A stretch of 64,000 nucleotides of DNA from Acinetobacter sp. C32I (GTDB lineage Bacteria; Pseudomonadota; Gammaproteobacteria; Pseudomonadales; Moraxellaceae): NCBI RefSeq assembly GCF_023702715.1, contig NZ_CP098480.1, positions 2,170,001 through 2,234,000 of the forward strand. The letters run 5' to 3'. Below, piece by piece: positions 50,705 to 59,582 of this stretch. The notes under the pieces are model-generated. The model worked only from the letters and a program-made list of their open reading frames with translations. It was not told the origin of the DNA and made no database searches. The first letter of the stretch is position 1. Every line of letters begins with the position of its first letter. A program made the position numbers and the translations under genes.

Positions 50705-50745
50705 ATATTTAATGGCTTTAAGCCACTATAAAAGAGAAACTAAAA

Positions 50746-51624
50746 ATGACGATTCAACTTATGACAGCTCAAGCCAATGTTCCCATCGAGTTTTTGCAGT
50801 TTTCAGGTGGTGAACGTCATATTCAACTACAACCTGAGTTATTGAACCAATTACAAGCTGACACGCAGATCAAAGCCTCACTACAAAACAGCACAGATGT
50901 GATGGATTATCTATTACTGGAAAATGTGTTACTCGAACAAGGTACTCGTCTTTCGGTGGAAATCCCTTATTTTCCCTATGCACGTCAAGACCGTATCTGT
51001 GCACAAGGTCAGGCCTTCTCACTGGATTTAATGACCAAGTTATTGAATAGCAATAGCGAAAAATTTGTAGGACAGCGTCAGAAAATTGTGGTGTGGGATT
51101 GTCATAGCCCAATGACGCTTGAGCTGTTACGCAAAAATACCAGCTTCCAACAGGTAATCAATATCGAACCAATTGAGATTATCCAGCAAAGCCCAGCATT
51201 GATGCAGATTTTAAGCGCCGACAATACGGTATTGATCTGCCCTGATGCAGGTGCAATACAACGCACCCAAGCGATTGCAAACAGCATCAATCCGCAACGC
51301 CAACAGGCCATAGAAGTGGTTCACTGTGAAAAGAAACGCGATCCAAGCACTGGCAAAATTAGAACAACGGCGGTGAATAGCCCTGATTTGACAGGAAAAA
51401 CAGCCGTAATCACCGATGATATTTGCGATGGTGGTGCCACCTTTATTGGTATTGCCAAACAACTACGCAGCCTAAACTGCCAAAACATTATTTTGTATGT
51501 CACCCATGGCATTTTTAGCAAAGGTCTCACGGTATTTGATGGCTTGGTCGATCAGCTCTTTACCAGCGATAGCCTGCCACAAGCAGAAGCAAACAAACTC
51601 AACATCATCAATTTTCAAAATTAA
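50746..51624 (+). CDS. prs: ribose-phosphate pyrophosphokinase-like protein
   Basis: 292 residues, shorter than housekeeping Prs (about 315). It has the family order: IPYFPYARQDRICAQGQAFS (the ATP-side region), DCHSPMTLELL, PDAGAIQRTQAI, and the PRPP loop VITDDICDGGATFIG. It would make PRPP from ribose 5-phosphate and ATP. It is followed 24 bp later by nadV, which consumes PRPP. This is the dedicated copy often found with nadV, not the essential general Prs. Confidence 0.88.
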   Translation: MTIQLMTAQANVPIEFLQFSGGERHIQLQPELLNQLQADTQIKASLQNSTDVMDYLLLENVLLEQGTRLSVEIPYFPYARQDRICAQGQAFSLDLMTKLLNSNSEKFVGQRQKIVVWDCHSPMTLELLRKNTSFQQVINIEPIEIIQQSPALMQILSADNTVLICPDAGAIQRTQAIANSINPQRQQAIEVVHCEKKRDPSTGKIRTTAVNSPDLTGKTAVITDDICDGGATFIGIAKQLRSLNCQNIILYVTHGIFSKGLTVFDGLVDQLFTSDSLPQAEANKLNIINFQN

Positions 51625-51648
51625 GATTAAAGCAAGAGGCCGATAAAA

Positions 51649-53136
51649 ATGAGTATTAAAATTAACCCACTCAATGCAATTGATTTCTATAAAGCAGACC
51701 ACCGTCGCCAGTATCCAGTGGGAACTGAATACGTCTATGCCAACTTTACCCCACGTTCATCACGTTTAGCCAAAATGCTGCCTGACTTTGATGACAAGAT
51801 TGTGTTCTTTGGTCTGCAAGGCTTTATCAAACACTTTCTGATTGAAACTTGGAATGAAGGCTTCTTCAATCAAACTAAAGCCAAAGTGGTGGCAGCCTAT
51901 AAACGCCGTATGGACAACGCTTTAGGTGAAGGTGCTGTGCCCGTCGAGCACATCGAAGCCTTGCACGATCTTGGTTATTTACCATTAAAAATTAAAGCCT
52001 TGCCAGAAGGTAGCCGCGTCAATATCAAAGTACCAGTATTGACCATCATCAATACAGATCCGAATTTCTTTTGGTTAACCAACTATATTGAAACCGTACT
52101 CAGTGCCGAGCTATGGAAAAGCTGTACCACTGCCAGCATTGCCTATGAATACAAACGCTTATTGAGCCAATATGCAGAAAAAACAGGTGCGCCTTTAGAC
52201 TTTGTTGCCGTTCAAGGCCATGATTTTAGTAGCCGTGGGATGAGTGGGATCTATGATGCAGCCCAATCAGGCGTGGGACACTTGACCAGTTTTATCGGTA
52301 CCGATTCAGTTGCATCCATTGACTATGCCGAAGAATATTATAACGCCACTGGTGTTGTCGGTGTTTCAGTGCCTGCAACAGAACACAGTGTGATGTGTAT
52401 GGGCAGTGAAGAAAGTGAAATCGAGACCTTTAGACGTCTGATCTGTGAGCTTTATCCTGCCGGGGTAGTCAGTATCGTTTCAGATACTTGGGATTTCTGG
52501 CGTGTGATTACCGAGTTTAGCGTGGAATTAAAAGCAGAAATTTTAAAACGCCAACCGAATGCCCTCGGACTCGCCAAAGTAGTGTTTCGCCCTGACTCAG
52601 GTGATCCCGTGAAAATTATCTGTGGCGATCCTGATGCAGAGCGAGATAGTCCCGCTTATAAAGGTGCAGTGCAATGTTTATGGGAGATTTTTGGCGGCAC
52701 AGAAACAGCGCAAGGCTATAAAGTACTGAATGAGCGTGTTGGCTTAATCTATGGTGACTCGATTACCCTAGAACGTGCGCAAAATATCTTAAAAGGTTTG
52801 GAAGCCAAAGGCTTTGCTTCCAATAATCTGGTTTTTGGAATCGGCAGCTATACCTATAACTATTTAACTCGCGATAGCTTTGGTTTTGCTGTAAAAGCCA
52901 CTTGGGGACAGGTCAATGGCGTCGGTCGCGAACTGTTTAAAGACCCAGTGACCGACTCAGGTGTTAAAAAATCAGCCAAGGGCTTATTACGGGTTGAACA
53001 AACTGAAAATGGTTTTGAGCTCTTTGATCAACAAAGCTTTGAACAGGAGAAGATGGGGGCACTGCAAACAGTATTTGAAAATGGTCAATTGCTAAGAGAA
53101 TGCTCGCTCGATCAAATTCGGGAGAGATTGGTCTAA
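51649..53136 (+). CDS. nadV: nicotinamide phosphoribosyltransferase
   Basis: 495 residues. It converts nicotinamide and PRPP to nicotinamide mononucleotide for NAD salvage. The N terminus NPLNAIDFYKADHRRQYPVG, the central HDFSSRGMSG, the phosphate-binding VFRPDSGDPVK and the C-terminal VFGIGSYTYNYLTRDSFGFA are characteristic of the NAMPT/NadV family. It is cotranscribed with the prs-like gene and probably repressed by NrtR. Confidence 0.95.
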   Translation: MSIKINPLNAIDFYKADHRRQYPVGTEYVYANFTPRSSRLAKMLPDFDDKIVFFGLQGFIKHFLIETWNEGFFNQTKAKVVAAYKRRMDNALGEGAVPVEHIEALHDLGYLPLKIKALPEGSRVNIKVPVLTIINTDPNFFWLTNYIETVLSAELWKSCTTASIAYEYKRLLSQYAEKTGAPLDFVAVQGHDFSSRGMSGIYDAAQSGVGHLTSFIGTDSVASIDYAEEYYNATGVVGVSVPATEHSVMCMGSEESEIETFRRLICELYPAGVVSIVSDTWDFWRVITEFSVELKAEILKRQPNALGLAKVVFRPDSGDPVKIICGDPDAERDSPAYKGAVQCLWEIFGGTETAQGYKVLNERVGLIYGDSITLERAQNILKGLEAKGFASNNLVFGIGSYTYNYLTRDSFGFAVKATWGQVNGVGRELFKDPVTDSGVKKSAKGLLRVEQTENGFELFDQQSFEQEKMGALQTVFENGQLLRECSLDQIRERLV

Positions 53137-53185
53137 GCAATATCAAGACCCCTCATTTGCAGTTCATCTACCTTACATCATGACA

Positions 53186-53203
53186 GGCGGCATGGATGCC
53201 GCC
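53186..53203. repeat. GC-rich hairpin, REP-like
   Basis: Perfect arms GGCGGCAT / ATGCCGCC with a 2-nt loop, 50 bp after the nadV stop. It has no T-run, and the composition is much richer in GC than the surroundings. It may be a repeated extragenic palindrome. The rest of the 329-bp gap 53137-53465 holds only the nrtR promoter. Confidence 0.45.
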
Positions 53204-53465
53204 CATTTAACAATCTTGCACGAAATTCAGAATGCTATTTTGACCTTTGCTCAAGATGCAGCATCGACTAATCAGTCGCAATGAAAGATTTTTACTTAGG
53301 CCTTATCCCCAAAAGTATGCAATTGCCAATACACAAAAGTTTTGATTTCTCGATGACGAATGTTGCTATGCCGAAACAAGCAGAACTGTTTTTCATTTAT
53401 AAACAGCACATTCAAATCTATAAAAACCTTTATACTTGACTCACTCATCCATGAGATAACACCAA

Positions 53466-54221
53466 ATGACCTATACGTCCGAACAGGAATACCTTGCCCA
53501 CTACCAAAAAACAGACTATGACACCCCACTGTTTATGGTCGATATGGCAATTTTTTCTGTGGCGAAAGGTCAATTACAAGTCTTAATGATTCAGCGCTCC
53601 AACTTTCCCGAAAAAGGCAAATGGGCGCTACCGGGTGGCTTTGTCGATTTAAAAACCGATCCAGATTTAATGGCAACGGCACACCGCAAACTACTTGAAA
53701 AAACAGGGATTCATTCCCCTTACCTAGAACAAGTCGAAACCATTGGCAATCAACATCGTGATCCACGCGGCTGGTCCATTACCGCTTTATATTTTGCTCT
53801 GATTGATTTTGACAAATTTGAAATTCAAGCAAGTCACACCACTGAGCATAGTCAATGGTTTCCAATCGATCAGGCATTACAGCTGAATTTAGCCTTTGAT
53901 CATCAACAGCTGCTCCAACTCGCTTATGATCGCCTTGGCAACAAAACCCGTTACACCGCTCTACCCGCTAGCCTCATGCCTGAGCTTTTTACCCTGACCG
54001 AATTACAAACCATTTATGAAATTATTTTAGGCCATACATTAGAAAAAAAATCATTTAGACGGCGTATGCAGGAAGCAGGTGCCGTTGAAGAAACAGGACA
54101 GCAAAAAATCGTCGGCAAGCGCCCTGCTCAATTGTTTCGCTATGCACTGGAAAATTATAATTTCACTTTTCCACGTATGCTGGAAACACCACGCAACAAC
54201 GCTGAAAATGAAAAGAGCTAA
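53466..54221 (+). CDS. nrtR: NrtR, Nudix-like transcriptional repressor of NAD metabolism
   Basis: 251 residues. The N-terminal Nudix fold (about 18-150, with WALPGGFVDLKTDPDL) is followed by a C-terminal winged helix (about 165-235: LTELQTIYEIILGHTLEKKS and FRRRMQEAGAVEE). The Nudix box is degenerate: where enzymes have REL-x-EE-x-TG, this reads HRKLLEKTG, so metal-dependent hydrolysis is unlikely. This is expected for NrtR, which senses ADP-ribose or related NAD products. It lies 329 bp downstream of nadV and the likely target is the palindrome at 50684. Confidence 0.92.
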   Translation: MTYTSEQEYLAHYQKTDYDTPLFMVDMAIFSVAKGQLQVLMIQRSNFPEKGKWALPGGFVDLKTDPDLMATAHRKLLEKTGIHSPYLEQVETIGNQHRDPRGWSITALYFALIDFDKFEIQASHTTEHSQWFPIDQALQLNLAFDHQQLLQLAYDRLGNKTRYTALPASLMPELFTLTELQTIYEIILGHTLEKKSFRRRMQEAGAVEETGQQKIVGKRPAQLFRYALENYNFTFPRMLETPRNNAENEKS

Positions 54222-54240
54222 GATATTGCTAGCTTAGCTC
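54215..54240. other. hairpin at the nrtR 3' end
   Basis: Arms GAGCTAAG / CTTAGCTC are perfect and include the nrtR stop codon. It lies between convergent nrtR and the GMC oxidoreductase. Without a T-run it is at best a weak terminator. Confidence 0.4.
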
Positions 54241-54260
54241 CAATTACTGATCGTTTAAGT

Positions 54261-55865
54261 TTACTTCCACGTTTGACGAATCAAATCCACCGCTTTTTCA
54301 GCAATCATAATGGTCGGTGCATTGGTATTGCCATTGACCACCGTTGGCATAATTGAGGCATCAATGACTCGCAATCCCTCAATACCATAGACTTTCAGTT
54401 CAGGATCGACCACGGCCATCTCATCCACACCCATTTTACAACTACCGACTGGGTGATACACCGTATCGACACGTTGGCGCAAAATCTCACGAATTTCATC
54501 ATCAGACTGCACACTGGCGGTAAACATATCCTCTTTAATTTTTTCACTTAACGCAGGTGCGTTCATTAACTTTTGCGTGACTTTATAACCATCGACCATA
54601 TCCTGAAGATCTTGTTCATCCTCAAGGAATTTAAAGTCAATCAGCAATGGATCATCCACATTTTTACCACTCAGTTTGACAGAACCACGTGCGCGCGGAT
54701 TCAACAAACACACATGGCATGAAATCCCATGTCCCATATGCATGGTGCGCGCATGGTTATCAACCACCGCAATCACAAAATGCAGTTGTAAGTTAGGCTT
54801 ATCTAACTCAGGGCGGCTTTTTAGGAATCCACCACATTCTGCATAATTGGTGGTGATCAAACCTCGACGCTCTTTACGATAACGTCCAATTTGTTTGACT
54901 AAATCGATGCTACCACCAACCGATACCCCAAAGGTTCCTTCCATTTGCTTGGTCTTATAAGCAAAAATAAAGTCTGGATGATCATGCAGGTTTTCACCCA
55001 CACCCGCCAAATCTTTAACGACAGCAATACCGTGCTTTTCAAGCTCTTGACGTGGACCAATACCAGATAGCATCAACACTTGTGGTGACTGGAATGCCCC
55101 TGCTGACAATAAGACTTCTTTCTTGGCTCGAACAACCGTACTTTGTTCATTGTGTTTATATTCGACCCCAACAGCACGACCATTTTCAATCACAATTTTC
55201 GACACCAAGGCTTTGGTAATCACATGTAGATTGGAGCGTTGGCCTAAATGAGGAAATAAATAACCTCGGGCAGCACTCCAGCGTTCACCATTTTTTTGCG
55301 TGACTTGATAAACACCGAGTCCTTCTTGTTCTGCACCATTGAAGTCATCATTGAGCGGATAATCCACCTGCTTCGCAGCTTCAACAAAAGTTTTTTGATA
55401 AGGGTTATCTGAACGTAATTCACTGACATTAAGCGGACCATGCTGCCCATGATATTCATTACGAATGCGCTCGTTATGCTCTGATTTTATAAAATATGGC
55501 AAAACATCGTCATAAGACCATCCCGCATTACCCAAAGCAGCCCAATGATCGTAGTCACTGCGATGCCCACGGATATACACCATTGCATTGATGGCAGAAC
55601 TACTACCTAAGCACTTACCTCGCGGTTGATAGCCTTTTCGGCCATTTAGGCCTTTTTGTGGAATGGTTTCTAAAGCCCAGTTATTAATTTTAGTCGGAAT
55701 ACTAATCACTGCTGCTGAAGGTGTATTCACCAACCAACTGTTGCCATCACCACCAGCTTCTAATAAACATACCGAAATATTTGGATTTTCTGATAATCGC
55801 CCAGCCAGTACCGATCCTGCTGAACCACCACCTATAATTACAAAATCAAAAGCTGTTTCTGTCAT
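54261..55865 (-). CDS. GMC-family FAD oxidoreductase
   Basis: 534 residues. Glucose-methanol-choline oxidoreductase with the N-terminal FAD site FVIIGGGSAGSVLAGRL, GKCLGSSSAINAMVYIRG, GAFQSPQVLMLSGIG and the C-terminal catalytic histidine region YHPVGSCKMG and VNGNTNAPTIMIAEK. It resembles AlkJ-like alcohol dehydrogenases more than BetA, but the substrate cannot be read. The ATG at 55865 (MTETAFDF) puts the FAD fold at the normal position; an upstream extension was discarded. It is convergent with nrtR. Confidence 0.88.
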   Translation of the reverse strand: MTETAFDFVIIGGGSAGSVLAGRLSENPNISVCLLEAGGDGNSWLVNTPSAAVISIPTKINNWALETIPQKGLNGRKGYQPRGKCLGSSSAINAMVYIRGHRSDYDHWAALGNAGWSYDDVLPYFIKSEHNERIRNEYHGQHGPLNVSELRSDNPYQKTFVEAAKQVDYPLNDDFNGAEQEGLGVYQVTQKNGERWSAARGYLFPHLGQRSNLHVITKALVSKIVIENGRAVGVEYKHNEQSTVVRAKKEVLLSAGAFQSPQVLMLSGIGPRQELEKHGIAVVKDLAGVGENLHDHPDFIFAYKTKQMEGTFGVSVGGSIDLVKQIGRYRKERRGLITTNYAECGGFLKSRPELDKPNLQLHFVIAVVDNHARTMHMGHGISCHVCLLNPRARGSVKLSGKNVDDPLLIDFKFLEDEQDLQDMVDGYKVTQKLMNAPALSEKIKEDMFTASVQSDDEIREILRQRVDTVYHPVGSCKMGVDEMAVVDPELKVYGIEGLRVIDASIMPTVVNGNTNAPTIMIAEKAVDLIRQTWK

Positions 55866-56046
55866 CGCTATACTCTGTTTTTTCTTTTTAAAAAGTGGAA
55901 GCATTATGCCGAACACGGCATTTAAATACTGTTGTAGTTGTCTAACCAATTCATATCAATATAAGCAACTTAACTGGATCATCATCAAAGCGCAATAGCC
56001 AAATCAAGCAATGCCCTTGCAGTAAAAATGCAATCTTATTTAGAAG

Positions 56047-56682
56047 CTAACTTAATTTCTCTTTCTCTAATTTTTTCTGTTTCAGATACTCAACATGTTG
56101 ACGATCTGTTTTCCACGATTGTTCCAATACTTCTTTTTCAATACGATAGCGAATTCTTTTCTGTTTCATGGGGCTGATCACCTCCTCATTGAAACTTTTC
56201 ACATATTTCAGCCAAGCCTTACCTCGAAACACATTTTCAGGCATTTCTGTTTTAAATTCACTGCGAGGCGTAAAAACAATAACCGAGTGCAAATATTGTG
56301 GATCTAACACGTCATTTAGCACCATCTCTAGCACTTTGCTATGTTTGTAATTCTGATGTAAAGGATTTTGAAATTTATAGCTTTTCTTATAGATCTTTTG
56401 CGTCCATTGTTTTTGTCGAACACCACCAAAAATCCACCCCGTATAGTTCTTCGTTTCTATAATAAAAACCCCATAAGGACTTATTAAAATATGATCAATT
56501 TGAGTTGTGCCTTGCTCGCCATCAGGGATCGTCACATTGTTTAATAACATGTACTCCTCTCCTAACCCCTTTTTTACATGAGCCGAAACCATCAACTCCC
56601 CTATTCTTCCTTTAAAATATGGTGAGTTCAAATAAACGAGAATAGCAAGAATAATAATGAAAAATATAAAGTATAAAAGCAT
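56047..56682 (-). CDS. NERD-domain membrane protein
   Basis: 211 residues. One N-terminal helix (LLYFIFFIIILAILVYL) anchors a cytoplasmic NERD domain (about 27-145: GRIGELMVSAHVKKGLG, TTQIDHILISPYGVFIIETK, NYTGWIFGG). The D-H-hydrophobic core and the E-x-K pair correspond to the restriction-endonuclease-like fold suggested for this family, so residual nuclease activity is possible. The C-terminal tail is lysine/glutamate-rich. A GGGAA ribosome site precedes the ATG. The biological role is unknown. Confidence 0.85.
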   Translation of the reverse strand: MLLYFIFFIIILAILVYLNSPYFKGRIGELMVSAHVKKGLGEEYMLLNNVTIPDGEQGTTQIDHILISPYGVFIIETKNYTGWIFGGVRQKQWTQKIYKKSYKFQNPLHQNYKHSKVLEMVLNDVLDPQYLHSVIVFTPRSEFKTEMPENVFRGKAWLKYVKSFNEEVISPMKQKRIRYRIEKEVLEQSWKTDRQHVEYLKQKKLEKEKLS

Positions 56683-56762
56683 ATTCCCTTTTCCCCAGTA
56701 GTTTTAAATTTAATTCAGTAAAAAAGATCTAAAATTTTAAAATATATTTTTTCAATGCGCAC

Positions 56763-57236
56763 TTAATTACTTATATTTCTATATTCATTATAAATTAGTA
56801 TCAAACCACCAATAAGGATAAAAAACAGACCTAACAGCTTTAATCCATCTATTTTCCTAATTTGCATTCCTAGAAGTCCAGTACTATCAATAATCGTTGC
56901 AAAGAGCATTTGTCCTAAGAAAACCCATAACAATGTATTTGTTGCTCCTATTTGAGGAGCTGCAAGAAACATACAAAGAATATAAAGAGAGCCAAGAAAA
57001 CCAGGAAACCACATCCACCATGAGGTTTGTTGGTATAACGGAAGTTTAATAGTCCCATCAACGATTAATGCGATAATTAGTAATGCAATTGCTCCACCAA
57101 TATAAAGCACAAAAGTTGATTGAATTTGAGAAGCACCACTTGTATTTCGAAAAGTATTTACCATTGCGAGCTGTAATGGAACGATCACACCTCCCAATAT
57201 GCTAATAAAGACATAACTAAGGTTTTGCATGGTCAT
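56763..57236 (-). CDS. DMT-superfamily transporter, YdcZ (DUF606) type
   Basis: 157 residues with five hydrophobic helices (VFISILGGVIVPLQLAMVN, TFVLYIGGAIALLIIALIV, WMWFPGFLGSLYILCMFL, and two more, including LLGLFFILIGGLILIY). It is a half-size DMT protein that would function as a dimer. The substrate is unknown. It lies 80 bp upstream of the NERD gene on the same strand and has an AGAGAAA ribosome site. Confidence 0.8.
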   Translation of the reverse strand: MTMQNLSYVFISILGGVIVPLQLAMVNTFRNTSGASQIQSTFVLYIGGAIALLIIALIVDGTIKLPLYQQTSWWMWFPGFLGSLYILCMFLAAPQIGATNTLLWVFLGQMLFATIIDSTGLLGMQIRKIDGLKLLGLFFILIGGLILIYNEYRNISN

Positions 57237-57433
57237 TTTCTCTTTTTATTTTGATTTAATCATATCGCAAATACCCAGCTTAACTCACCATTTTAGCCAC
57301 TTCCTATTAACACATCAGGACAATGTTTGCATTCCACTTTACTTTGAATAGCCAAACCAAGTAAATAAATCACTTATTAGTTTTATTAAAACAAATTTTT
57401 CAAATAACTGAATATTATTTACTGGATAAAATA

Positions 57434-57964
57434 ATGAAGGCACTCATCACCAAAGGTTGTCATACAGACCACGGTGGCATAGTACAAGAGGCAGATCACA
57501 CCTTTCTCATTGAAGGGATTCCAGCACATGTAGAAGGAATGAAGCACTATTGCCCCAAATGCCAAGTGATGGCTACAGCTCAATCCTCAGGCAAAGGCTT
57601 TTTAATGGCAGGCACTAGAACAATTATTATGGCAGGTGACAAAGCCACTTGCGGTGCAACCTTTTTTCCGAATCAAAGCCTTGTGGTGAGAAATAACGGA
57701 ATCGGTGCAGGCGCGAATAGTTCATCCTCTGTTAGCAACTTCCTCAATACCAGCAGCCCTCAAGTTTTCGATGAACAAGTGGCAGCTGAGTTTAGTTTTG
57801 CCGAAGGTATGCCCTACTTGATTGAAACAGCTGAGGGTAAAATCTTTCAAGGCACAATTGGCGCTGATGGGAAACTGCCACGGATTGAAACCAAAGGACA
57901 TGCTTCTTATAAACTCTATTTAGGTGAAGAAGCACTCACCAAGCGTGGTGGTGATGCCAGTTAA
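57434..57964 (+). CDS. PAAR-domain T6SS spike-tip protein
   Basis: 176 residues. The PAAR domain fills about 1-95, with glycine-rich repeats and zinc-binding His/Cys positions (KGCHTDHGGIV, HYCPKCQVMA, MAGDKATCGATF). PAAR proteins cap the VgrG spike of the type VI secretion system and carry cargo. The 80-residue C-terminal extension is separate and may be the adaptor for the amidase encoded directly downstream, whose start overlaps this gene. No T6SS structural gene is in the window, so the module must use an apparatus encoded elsewhere. Confidence 0.88.
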   Translation: MKALITKGCHTDHGGIVQEADHTFLIEGIPAHVEGMKHYCPKCQVMATAQSSGKGFLMAGTRTIIMAGDKATCGATFFPNQSLVVRNNGIGAGANSSSSVSNFLNTSSPQVFDEQVAAEFSFAEGMPYLIETAEGKIFQGTIGADGKLPRIETKGHASYKLYLGEEALTKRGGDAS

Positions 57965-58586
57965 TCAATCGGGAACAGTTAAAACAAATCCCAAACGAGG
58001 CTCTGTTGCGGCTTGTAGTATGGTGGGTATTGTGCCAATAACATTTAAAGAGTTATGGACAAGCTATGTTAAGGGTACGCCGTATACAGTAAATGGAGAT
58101 ATTCCAAAGGGCTTTGAAAACCAGTGTGCAATTCGTATGAGCGCAACGCTGCATAAAGTTGGCGTTAAGATGAACACATTTTCGCAGAACAATATCAAGC
58201 CAGAAGGCAAAGCGCCTTCCCTTGGGCGCATTCTCCTTAACGGTATGGCTACAGCTACACGCGCCAACGAAATGTCTAAATGGCTTGAGACTCGTCCAGT
58301 TTGCGGGATTGGTCCTGGGCAGAATATTACAGGCTCCAACTGGAAAGACAAAGTTAAAGGAAAGACGGGCATCATTTTTTTTGGTGATTATTGGCAACGT
58401 GATGGTGAAAGTGCTGACACTTCTAGTGGTGGTCATATTGATCTATGGAATAAGACTACAATGACACCTAGTCAAACGAACACCATTAGGTTCACTTTAG
58501 GAATCAATAGAATTAGCTTTTTTGGTTTGTATACGATGTCAGATTTAGGTAAGGCTAAGAAAATCATGTTTTTTGAGGTGAAGTGA
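57954..58586 (+). CDS. Tae4-type T6SS peptidoglycan amidase effector
   Basis: 210 residues from the ATG at 57954, which overlaps the PAAR stop by 11 bp and has a GGTGG ribosome site. The Tae4 signature is visible: catalytic Cys58 in FENQCAIRMSATL, and His161 with Asp163 in SGGHIDLWN. These enzymes cut the D-Glu-mDAP bond of peptidoglycan in the periplasm of competitors. There is no signal peptide, as expected for injected cargo. The terminal stretch FFGLYTMSDLGKAKKIMFFEV matches the family ending. The next gene starts in a TGATG overlap, so effector and presumptive immunity are translationally coupled. Confidence 0.88.
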   Translation: MPVNQSGTVKTNPKRGSVAACSMVGIVPITFKELWTSYVKGTPYTVNGDIPKGFENQCAIRMSATLHKVGVKMNTFSQNNIKPEGKAPSLGRILLNGMATATRANEMSKWLETRPVCGIGPGQNITGSNWKDKVKGKTGIIFFGDYWQRDGESADTSSGGHIDLWNKTTMTPSQTNTIRFTLGINRISFFGLYTMSDLGKAKKIMFFEVK

Positions 58587-58885
58587 TGAACTTCTTATTT
58601 GCAGTTTTCGGTACAGTTATAGCACTCATCTTTTCTGTCGTTGCTCAAAAGATTTACTTTTCCTTGACTAGTCGTTACTACTCATTCGAACATAGTTCAG
58701 GACCTTTTAGTGATGTTTACTGGATGGTGGTGACGTTCACCCCACTCCTTGGCGCAGTGTTTGGCTGGAAATATAGATCTACCAAGAATAAAAACCTTTT
58801 ATGGTTCTTCCCAATCTATTTTATTGTAATGTACTTATTTCATTGGTACTCAGCTGTATATGCAGGTTATCCCTTCTTTTCATAA
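58586..58885 (+). CDS. three-helix membrane protein, putative immunity protein 1
   Basis: 99 residues. Helices are predicted at about 3-21, 44-62 and 70-87. The first loop (about 25-43) would be periplasmic and the second (KYRSTKNKN) cytoplasmic. The C terminus HWYSAVYAGYPFFS is periplasmic and resembles the WYxxxYGYG ending of the next three proteins, so it may be a distant fourth member. It starts at the TGATG that ends the amidase gene, with GAGGTG upstream. An immunity role is inferred from position and topology. No named family is recognised. Confidence 0.65.
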   Translation: MNFLFAVFGTVIALIFSVVAQKIYFSLTSRYYSFEHSSGPFSDVYWMVVTFTPLLGAVFGWKYRSTKNKNLLWFFPIYFIVMYLFHWYSAVYAGYPFFS

Positions 58886-58921
58886 TTCTAAAATGAGAAA
58901 CTATTCTAAATAGAGTAAATA

Positions 58922-59236
58922 ATGAAGAAAATAATTTACCCAATTTTAAGTATCATCCTTGTAATAATTATTTTTTTGGGGCTACCTCTAATCTATGAAT
59001 TTATGATTCCTAATTCATCTGTATGTGCCGAAGGGTGCAATCCAACATTTAGGAAATTTGTATTTTCGTTTGCTCTTATAAGTTTAATCATAGCACCCAC
59101 ACTTGGTTATTTATTAGCAAAAAAAACTGTTAATCGTAAAAATATTTATTCCTTTCTTACCTTCTATTTAATAATTTATTTAGTTATTGTTTGGTACGGC
59201 ACAGGTTATGGCTACGGACTAAATCTAAGCTATTAA
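58922..59236 (+). CDS. three-helix membrane protein, putative immunity paralogue A
   Basis: 104 residues. Helices at about 5-24, 47-66 and 77-92. The periplasmic first loop carries CAEGCNPTFRKF, the cytoplasmic second loop is KKTVNRKN, and the periplasmic C terminus reads WYGTGYGYGLNLSY. It shares both motifs and the architecture with the next two genes. It lies 36 bp after the previous gene. The function is unknown; membrane-bound immunity to the upstream amidase is the favoured guess. Confidence 0.65.
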   Translation: MKKIIYPILSIILVIIIFLGLPLIYEFMIPNSSVCAEGCNPTFRKFVFSFALISLIIAPTLGYLLAKKTVNRKNIYSFLTFYLIIYLVIVWYGTGYGYGLNLSY

Positions 59237-59258
59237 ATAGATGACTCTCTAAAAAAGA

Positions 59259-59570
59259 ATGAATAAGTTTTTGTATATTTGCATTGGAATCATAGTGACA
59301 TTTTCTCTTATGATCATAGTCCCTAATTTGTATTTAGCTATTATTGATCGAGATACCTGTCGGGAGGGATGTAGTCGAGCATACAATGATTTTTGTTTGT
59401 GGGTATTTCTTATATCAATTTTCTTTGGAGCTGCTTTAGCCTATCTAAAGAGTCTTAAAAAAATTTCATATAAAAGCATATTTTTCTGGGCAATTTTATT
59501 TTCAATCATTTGGATAGCAACAACATGGTACGGCCTAGATTATGGGTATGGAAAAAACCTAAGTTATTAA
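59259..59570 (+). CDS. three-helix membrane protein, putative immunity paralogue B
   Basis: 103 residues with the same layout as paralogue A: the loop motif CREGCSRAYNDF, a basic cytoplasmic loop KSLKKISYKS and the ending WYGLDYGYGKNLSY. The hydrophobic segments differ strongly from A while the periplasmic motifs are kept, which suggests selection on the outer-face motifs. It lies 22 bp after A. Confidence 0.65.
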   Translation: MNKFLYICIGIIVTFSLMIIVPNLYLAIIDRDTCREGCSRAYNDFCLWVFLISIFFGAALAYLKSLKKISYKSIFFWAILFSIIWIATTWYGLDYGYGKNLSY

Positions 59571-59582
59571 ATTTGAGGTCAA

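Larger units (their letters stand above)
50391..50745. other. divergent regulatory region
   Basis: 355 bp between the dehydrogenase and the prs-like gene. It contains two palindromes, listed separately, and no gene. Confidence 0.6.

Noticed and set aside
57434..58586. Prophage tail or Rhs element
   Set aside because: Only PAAR and amidase genes are present, without Rhs repeats, capsid, tail or integrase genes; a T6SS cargo unit explains the data better.
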